From Pycnococcus provasolii (Eukaryota > Chlorophyta > Pseudoscourfieldiophyceae > Pseudoscourfieldiales): 64,000 nt of DNA. Below the pieces are notes generated by a model that was not told where the DNA came from, did not search any database, and was given only the letters and a program-made list of their open reading frames with translations. Position numbers and translations under genes: made by a program. The stretch is taken from NCBI GenBank assembly GCA_049487715.1, contig CP150565.1, positions 372,001 through 436,000 of the forward strand. Direction: 5' to 3'. Below are positions 58,355 to 64,000 of this stretch, one piece after another. Every line of letters begins with the position of its first letter. Position 1 is the first letter of the stretch.

Positions 58355-59634
58355 ATGGCGGACGCAAACGCGGCGCCACCTCAGGAGAACGACGCTCAGG
58401 GGACCGCTGCGGTCTACTACGTCACGGACCCTCCACCACCCAACGAGGTTTCGGCAGACCTTTCTCTCGACGGTTGGATCAACGCGATGCAATCCAACCA
58501 AATTAACAACATCAACAACAACAACTCTGGTGGTAGAAGTGATGGTCGCACTGCTGCTCCATCGACGGCTTCGCCTGGGCCGACGAATCGACGAGCGCGT
58601 CGAAACTCGGTGGGACCCGTGACGTGCCAGGTTCCCGCGTGCGGAAAAACTCTCGGTAAGTTAGTTCGCCATGATGATGAACCATCCGTCCGTGGCGGAT
58701 AAACAACAATTACTAACAACAACCGAACACACGAATAATAGACGGAACTACGCCCAAATACTTCTCTAAGCATCGCGTGTGCGAGGAGCATGGTAAGGCG
58801 AGTCAAGTGGATGGATTTGCGGATGGTGTATCACGTCGCTTCTGTCAACAGTGCTCACGTTTCCATGAGCTTGAGAAGTTCGAGGGCGACAAGAGGAGCT
58901 GCGCGGAAAGCCTTCGCATTCACGGCGAACGGCGTGTCGAGCGTTACAAAAAGAGAAAAGTGGAGAAGATGGAGGAGGCAGCACGCAAGGCACCAATGAC
59001 ATCTGCCGGCGCCACTCCCGCTCGTCCTACTTTGTCTGGTTTGACTCTACCAAGCTTTTCTCGCCTCTTCGGGAGTGGACGTCATTCCGGCGGTCCAAAG
59101 ATGGAACGCTCGAATACCATCACGTCCGCGGAACGGAACGTCGTACCCGACGTGCCGACAGTATCACCTCACGAGATGCCGCCAACTGAACGGTACGTCG
59201 TACCCGACGTGCCGACAGTATCACCTCACGAGATGCCGCCACCATGCACAGCAGCCTTACCTGCTCCCTCTCCCCCGCCGCCACCACCGCCAGCAGCTGA
59301 CTTGGCATCGACAGGACCATTCCAGCAGATGATGCGAATGTTATCGCGACTTAGCAGCGGCAGTAGCAGTAGGGGCAATAGTTCTTCGGGACGATCGAAT
59401 CGAAGCTGGCCGTGGTCGAATGTTTCAGGTCAGGCCATAGCGGGGGAGGAGGAGCCATCACCGCCAACAGCCACGCTACTCCCAGCAGGAGCAACACCAC
59501 TGCCATTACCCACAAGGCCGCCCCCAATGCGACTCGATTCAGAACCACTCGTCGGATTTAACAGCGCACGCGCCATAGATGAAATTCTTGAGGAAAATGT
59601 GGGAGGCGACGATAAGGTGAAGATCGAAGAGTGA
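58355..59634 (+). CDS. SBP-box transcription factor, copy 2 (full length)
   Basis: Two exons: 58355-58655 and 58742-59634, with an 86-bp intron at the same place as in copy 1. The protein has 397 residues. The leader adds an Asn/Asp-rich activation-like region and an NRRARRNS basic patch. SBP zinc ligands are C91, C96, C114, H117 and C135, C138, H142, C154. After the SBP domain is a Ser/Pro-rich region with two copies of a 20-residue unit containing VVPDVPTVSPHEMPP, then Ser-Gly and acidic stretches to the end. DNA-binding to GTAC sites in the nucleus is inferred. Copy 2 seems the more complete member of the tandem pair and lies between inverted repeats (57981-58228 and 59646-59941). Confidence 0.88.
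58656..58741 (+). other. 86-bp intron in SBP2
   Basis: Identical to the SBP1 intron; includes GTGGCGGATAAACAACA shared with the isomerase-like gene's intron. Confidence 0.93.
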
Positions 59635-59645
59635 ATTTGTGGTTG

Positions 59646-59941
59646 CAAGCCATACCCGAGCAGGGTGTCAAAATTCCGCGCAGTAATACAAAATGGGTGG
59701 ACATTTGATTAGTACATAACACAATTCATCTGACAGCCAATGCCAACCTCTCCTCAATCGCACGCTCAACAAGCTGACTCAAGCGCCCACCGTCCGCCTC
59801 CATTGCATACGCCACGCGGTGATCATGCACCTCGCCGTGAACCGTTACCTGCACACCTTGCTGGTTTGGATCCACGTCAACAGCAAGCTTGTATGCTTGC
59901 TCGGCATCGTGCTCCCATGTTCCACAGTGAACGCCAAGCCG
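59646..59941. repeat. Right arm of inverted repeat flanking SBP2
   Basis: The reverse complement matches 57981-58228 apart from a deletion and small changes. It covers the last codons and 3' flank of the LRR-hydrolase gene. Recombination between the arms could invert the SBP2 gene. Confidence 0.85.
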
Positions 59942-61723
59942 ACCTCCCGCGGCGACGAGAACTCGGGCCGAATCGACTACACGGCGGCACGCGTCAGCAT
60001 AATTCACACCCTCGCGTTCATCCTCGAACGGACGAATGGAACTTCGCGTGAGATCCACCTGAGGACAGAATGCCACGCACTCAACATTGGTGCCAATCAC
60101 CGAAGCTGCGGCGCCCGCGCATAGCACCGCTCCCGTCGCACCCATCGAGTCACCGAGCAAAAGCGCACCGGCGTAGTTGCCGTCGCGTGCCAGGGCGCTC
60201 ATGGCGTCTTGCCAGCTAGGGTCGGCGTACCACGTCCTTCTCGCATCGCACACAAAGCACACGTCAACACGCGAGGTGTCTTGTACCTGCATGCGACCTG
60301 CCACGCGACCGAGAACGCCTCCCCAATTAGGCAAACCGGGTGCAGAGGCGAAGCTAACCACCATGACACGTCCGCTGGTGGCATCTTGCGCTGGTGGCTC
60401 AAGACAGTTGTCTTGGCTCAAGACATCACAGGTGTCAGATGAGGGTGACACGTCCGGCTGCAGGCGCACGATGGGAACCACCTTCACGTAGCCACCAATG
60501 CCAGGCAAAGGGCGGCAGGCGCCTGCAACAACGCTCACACCCGCATCGTCGAGCTGCGTAACGCCTCCAGCTTGATGATTGTCAAGGCCGAGCGTCAGAC
60601 TCACGAGCCCCGATCCGAGCGACATGCAGCGCTCTCTGGCCTTCGCTACGATCGCCGCGCCATCGAGCAATGCATTATCTTCAATGTACAATTGCCTTCT
60701 CTTGCGCCTGCCATCGATCGTGCGCGCGGAATCGAGCAGGTAGTCTGGGATTTCCTCGAGTTGATTGCCGTACGCGTGCAGGATCGCAATATTCGGCATG
60801 GCGCCCTCGAACTGACGTGCACAATCAGGAACGAGACTTGTCAGTTGATTGTCGGCCACGCTGAGTTCTTCCAGCAGCGGGAACCAACCGTGACTCGGCA
60901 GCGTGTGGCAGTCGCCGAACAGTGCACCCGTGAGGCGATTTCCCTGTGCAAAAAGTTCTCGCAACGACACGCCAGAACCCGTCGCAAGGCTGCGGGGCAG
61001 CGACGTGAGCCGATTACCGTGGACACTCAATTCCACAAGCCGATTGCACGCCTCGAACAAGCCATCCGGAATGCGCTCGATGCGATTTCCGCTGATATTG
61101 AGCTGTCTCAGATTAGGCAAGCACGATACTCCTTCTCTTTCACTTGAGATGCCGAACGTCGCCAACGCGTTGCCCGCGACACTTAGATTCTCGAGCGAAG
61201 GGCACGACGTGAAAAGTGCGTCGGGCAGCTCCTCGAGTCGATTTCCGTGCAGCCAAAGTCCGTCAAGTCTCGCGCCAAGCCCGTGCTTCCACGCCTCTTC
61301 ATCGTCGGGTAATGTTTCGAGCTCGTTCCCCGCGAGGTTCAGCTTGCGCATGCGCGACGCTCGGCGCACAAACTCCACAGGGAGTTCCCTCAGCGCGTTT
61401 CCAGCGAGACTCAGCTCGTCGATATCGGGAAGAACGTCGATGAGTTCCTTGGGAAGTTGTACGATTTGCCTCCCACTGAGGTCGATGCGTCCGGTTTGCG
61501 CACCCTTGAAGATGACGACGTCGACGGGTTCGGGCGACCCGTCATGGATCCGGCCTATTGAAGACGACGACGACGACGACGACGACGACGACAGTGATCC
61601 CACCACCCAGGACCCATGAGGACGAGCACCAGCAGCACCAGTAGCACGACGACGAAGAGACGCACCACGACGACCTTGAGAAGAAGCAGGCAACCTTAGG
61701 GGAGGAGCAGCGCAGGACGACAT
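59726..61723 (-). CDS. LRR protein fused to an alpha/beta-hydrolase-like domain
   Basis: A 665-residue protein from ATG 61723. The first 60 residues are Arg/Ser-rich (an S tract coded by GACGAC on the plus strand) and resemble an organelle-targeting leader. Residues about 80-350 hold at least seven leucine-rich repeats of the plant intracellular type (LPDIDELSLAGNALRELP, LRQLNISGNRIERIPDGLF, LVELSVHGNRLTSLP). Residues about 450-650 look like an alpha/beta hydrolase: VMVVSFASAPGLPNWGG strand, DVCFVCDARRTWYADPSW, then LLLGDSMGATGAVLC with the nucleophile elbow GDSMG (S526), and a late HDHR near residue 640 that could supply the catalytic His. LRR recognition joined to a hydrolase is unusual; function unknown. 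A decayed copy of the 3' end lies at 57981. Confidence 0.78.
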   Translation of the reverse strand: MSSCAAPPLRLPASSQGRRGASLRRRATGAAGARPHGSWVVGSLSSSSSSSSSSSIGRIHDGSPEPVDVVIFKGAQTGRIDLSGRQIVQLPKELIDVLPDIDELSLAGNALRELPVEFVRRASRMRKLNLAGNELETLPDDEEAWKHGLGARLDGLWLHGNRLEELPDALFTSCPSLENLSVAGNALATFGISSEREGVSCLPNLRQLNISGNRIERIPDGLFEACNRLVELSVHGNRLTSLPRSLATGSGVSLRELFAQGNRLTGALFGDCHTLPSHGWFPLLEELSVADNQLTSLVPDCARQFEGAMPNIAILHAYGNQLEEIPDYLLDSARTIDGRRKRRQLYIEDNALLDGAAIVAKARERCMSLGSGLVSLTLGLDNHQAGGVTQLDDAGVSVVAGACRPLPGIGGYVKVVPIVRLQPDVSPSSDTCDVLSQDNCLEPPAQDATSGRVMVVSFASAPGLPNWGGVLGRVAGRMQVQDTSRVDVCFVCDARRTWYADPSWQDAMSALARDGNYAGALLLGDSMGATGAVLCAGAAASVIGTNVECVAFCPQVDLTRSSIRPFEDEREGVNYADACRRVVDSARVLVAAGGRLGVHCGTWEHDAEQAYKLAVDVDPNQQGVQVTVHGEVHDHRVAYAMEADGGRLSQLVERAIEERLALAVR

Positions 61724-61788
61724 ATTTTAAATGGGGGGGGGATAAGATAAAATTCAGGATAGGGCCGAGAGAGGCGGGAGGGAGAGCG

Positions 61789-61815
61789 CCCTAACCCTAA
61801 CCCTAACCCTAACCC
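61789..61815 (-). repeat. Interstitial telomere-like repeat (CCCTAA)4
   Basis: Four and a half perfect CCCTAA units only 66 bp upstream of the LRR-hydrolase start at 61723, with TTAGGG on its sense strand, so probably within the core promoter or leader. Confidence 0.85.
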
Positions 61816-61969
61816 GCGTCGGAACGGAACGCTCCTAAATGTCTACTTTTTGTTTTACGCATTTCTATGAGAGAAGTTACAAGTGTACTGTATTCTTACC
61901 CTAGTACTGTATACGTAGCGAACTTACGCGTAGCTAAGAGAGAGAACAGAACGTGAGCAGGAAACCACC

Positions 61970-64000
61970 TTAGTCGCGGTTCCTGGCTAGCAGCTGTTGA
62001 AGGTCCTTCGGCTTCCTCGCTTCCGTCGACAGCGCAACGCCAAGGTTCTGCAGGGCGTTGCGCACCAAGAGACTAGGAGTTGGGGCACGCGAATCAGGAA
62101 TTACGACGTACTCATAACGAGTCTCACCATCGGCATCTATCTGCTGGCGCTTTTCGGTTTTCGGCGCTGCCAAGGATTCGGATTGCTCAGGAACGAACTC
62201 GCCATATTCCGCATGACTGGACGGTGCCCCTGAGCCTGGGATGGCACGCCCTAGCACAAAGGCGCGTACCACTCGGAAGGGCTCATCCTCGTTGCCGGAT
62301 GGGGCCCTCTCGTGGAAGCTTTCTGCCTCTTTTATTGTGCGAGCCGGTGGCTGACTTGGCCTTATCGTGTTATGCACAAGTGGTGGTACAGCTGGTTGAG
62401 TTGGAATTCTCGGAATAATTGGGCCACGAACTGAGCCTCCACTTTTCATAGCCCTAAGTCCTAAGTGAGGTTGCACTTCCAGCTCTTGCTTCTCTTGCTC
62501 CAGTATGACATGTGCAGCTCCATGAATCATGCGAACTCCTGTATCTGTTTTCGTGGAATCCTCATGCGATGACTTCTCCTGATCTTTCGACGAATCGATC
62601 TTATCTGGTGCTTCATTTGATGATGCTTTTGATGATGCTTTCACATTCACATCGTCTTGATTCTTCGTAAATCGATCGCTAGTAGGAAGTCCCGTCAATT
62701 TCCTCGCTTTGTCACCCATGGCACTCACGGAGGTCGCCAGAGCAGCAGCTTTCGCGCCGATGACACCGCTCATCCATCCCATCCGTGCTGCCACTTGCTT
62801 TTTATGATTCTTAAGCTGGCTGATCCGCAACTTGCCCGGGTCGCCGAGAAACGTGTGTGCACCTAAGTTAACTTCCGCATCCGTCTCCATCTTTCTCGAC
62901 CCGCCCATGGACGGCGATGTTAGCACAAGTTCGCGCACAGCCGACACCTTGTCCTGCGAACTGCCGAATTTCTTTATTCGCTCCATGAAGATTGTGCGAA
63001 TCTTTGCATACAACTCATCGTCTCGCCTCACGATTTCAGATGCTATGTCAAAAGGCATTGCGAGCAACGTCAAAACCGACGAGCGAGAGCGCACAGTTTC
63101 AGTACGTCGCCTCAATCCTAGGACGCTGCCCTCGCCGAAGTACGCCCCCTCGCCGAACACGCCGAGCACCGTAGGCTCGTTTTCGTCGAGAAGCTCTTCC
63201 GCCGCTCCTTGAGTATCGCCAGCTTCGTCAAGAACGCGATCATCGATAATCTCCGCTTCGCCGCGAAACAAAAAGAAAACCTGGTCCGCTGACTCACCAC
63301 GGATGTAAACAGCCGCAGCCTGCGGTATCGTCATCGGCAGTATATACGACACTACCAACATCAGGGCCTCTTCGTCCCTCTTGAGAACCGCGTTGAACAG
63401 TGGATTCTCGCGCATAAAGTCCAAGTAGAGCACACGCAGCACGTCCATACGCAGATCAGAGCTCAGGCCGGTGATGACGCGTCGATCATCCACCGTGTCG
63501 TGGCTCTGCCGACGATAGAACTGTCGGACGCGAGCAGCGAGCTTGCGCGGCATTTGATTATTTTTTGCGAAGTTGCTCACCGCGTCAATGAGGATGGCAT
63601 TCCGTGCCTTGACCGAGTCGGGGTTCATCGCGTTGAAGATGGAGCTCATCATCACGCTGAACATCAGGCTGCCCGCCACCATGGCGATGGTCGAGACGAT
63701 GCGCTCGCTCAGCGTGATGGGCGTGAGGTCGCCGTAGCCGACCGTGGTGACCGTCTGAAACGCCCAGTACACTGAGGCTATGTACGCCTCCGTGGTTGTC
63801 GCCTGGCTCGCGTAGCTGAGGTCGACGTCGTCCCACACGAACCAGCCGCCGTCTTCGAAATACGTGGCATCCTCCGAGGATGATCTCCACTCCTTGTTGG
63901 AGAAGAAGAAGAACATGCAGCCAAGACTGTGGCCGAGGAAGAAGAGAACAAAGACGATGCGCGCAAACGTCATGAAGCGCGCAATGCTCACGGCTCGGTC
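61970..64000 (-). CDS. Cyclic-nucleotide-domain K+ channel, 3' part
   Basis: The frame is open to the right edge, so the 5' end lies outside; 676 residues are visible. The start of the visible part has a TM helix (FARIVFVLFFLGHSLGCMFF), then the pore: YWAFQTVTTVGYGDLTPI with the K+ selectivity filter TVGYGD (visible residues 86-91), and the S6 helix. A C-linker follows (KLAARVRQFYRRQSHD), then a cyclic nucleotide-binding domain (about 215-345: VYIRGESADQVFFLFRGEAE, FGEGAYFGEGSVLGLRRRTE). The phosphate-binding cassette reads EGSVL..RRRTET, somewhat unlike the classic PBC Arg motif, so ligand binding is uncertain. The long tail is Ser/Lys-rich. It belongs to the EAG/HCN/plant Shaker type of voltage-gated K+ channels, in plasma or ciliary membrane. 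Confidence 0.9.
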   Translation of the reverse strand, partial: DRAVSIARFMTFARIVFVLFFLGHSLGCMFFFFSNKEWRSSSEDATYFEDGGWFVWDDVDLSYASQATTTEAYIASVYWAFQTVTTVGYGDLTPITLSERIVSTIAMVAGSLMFSVMMSSIFNAMNPDSVKARNAILIDAVSNFAKNNQMPRKLAARVRQFYRRQSHDTVDDRRVITGLSSDLRMDVLRVLYLDFMRENPLFNAVLKRDEEALMLVVSYILPMTIPQAAAVYIRGESADQVFFLFRGEAEIIDDRVLDEAGDTQGAAEELLDENEPTVLGVFGEGAYFGEGSVLGLRRRTETVRSRSSVLTLLAMPFDIASEIVRRDDELYAKIRTIFMERIKKFGSSQDKVSAVRELVLTSPSMGGSRKMETDAEVNLGAHTFLGDPGKLRISQLKNHKKQVAARMGWMSGVIGAKAAALATSVSAMGDKARKLTGLPTSDRFTKNQDDVNVKASSKASSNEAPDKIDSSKDQEKSSHEDSTKTDTGVRMIHGAAHVILEQEKQELEVQPHLGLRAMKSGGSVRGPIIPRIPTQPAVPPLVHNTIRPSQPPARTIKEAESFHERAPSGNEDEPFRVVRAFVLGRAIPGSGAPSSHAEYGEFVPEQSESLAAPKTEKRQQIDADGETRYEYVVIPDSRAPTPSLLVRNALQNLGVALSTEARKPKDLQQLLARNRD

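Noticed and set aside
1-64000. tRNA and rRNA genes
   Set aside because: No cloverleaf with a T-loop GTTCGA-type box and matching stems, and no rRNA-like sequence was found by eye.

Overview
This is a nuclear genome segment from a eukaryote, most likely a unicellular green alga (Chlorophyta; core chlorophyte or prasinophyte grade cannot be separated from this window). The evidence is gene content: two SBP-box transcription factors (a green-lineage family), a PTST-like starch-targeting protein with a C-terminal CBM48, an algal cell-wall type Pro-Ser-Pro (pherophorin-like) giant protein, a peptidyl-serine galactosyltransferase-like enzyme, a Tat-type thylakoid-lumen FKBP, a MOT2/MFSD5-like molybdate transporter and a front-end fatty acid desaturase. 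Genes are dense, lie on both strands and are mostly single-exon. Where introns can be reconstructed they are short (52, 85, 86, 86 and 103 bp, plus three less certain ones), start with GT, end with AG and usually carry a CTAAC-type branch site.

Layout. 1-950: coding remnants and a GC-rich hairpin-prone element. 1098-3011 PTST-like; 3283-5976 coiled-coil protein (minus) whose 3' coding end contains a 146-bp fold-back element. 7155-9408 Ser-galactosyltransferase-like (one intron), convergent with 9534-10652 SC35-like RRM/Gly-rich protein. 11280-12533 OSCP1; 12651-13971 seven-TM protein (minus); 15700-18870 ankyrin-class II HDAC; 19038-22493 acidic repeat protein (minus). 23757-25334 DDX47/Rrp3 helicase; 25508-26128 unknown; 27358-28743 membrane-anchored HAD hydrolase; 29030-30709 cytochrome b5 desaturase. 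32409-38321 giant wall-to-cytosol protein; 39411-40601 trypsin-like protease; 41489-42619 glycosyltransferase-like. 42660-45036 myristoylated TIR-like/TPR gene with a frameshift, divergent from 45326-46159 lumenal FKBP. 46433-47143 unknown, then a degenerate gene, a 51-bp-arm palindrome, 49081-49602 mitochondrial-type protein, 49616-50761 single-TM protein, 51243-52263 sugar isomerase-like (one intron), 52516-53010 unknown, 53150-54856 MOT2-like, 55531-56569 plastid membrane protein (one intron). 56600-61723 is a rearranged block: SBP1, an inverted fragment of the LRR gene's 3' end, SBP2, and the intact LRR-hydrolase gene. 61970-64000 is the 3' part of a cyclic-nucleotide-type K+ channel.

Two genome-scale signals stand out. 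Short runs of telomere-like TTAGGG occur repeatedly upstream of coding starts, nearly always with TTAGGG on the sense strand of the adjacent gene; three divergent intergenic regions carry the two orientations split between their two genes. Second, introns in unrelated genes (both SBP genes and the isomerase) share a conserved core, which suggests mobile or copied introns (introner-like elements).

Functionally the window mixes cell-surface biology (wall-linked sensor, Ser-galactosyltransferase, protease, glycosyltransferase), plastid functions (PTST, FKBP, desaturase, membrane protein), chromatin and RNA functions (HDAC, SC35, DDX47, SBP), and a candidate innate-immune type TIR-TPR protein. 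There is no sign of operons, CRISPR arrays, rRNA or tRNA genes.
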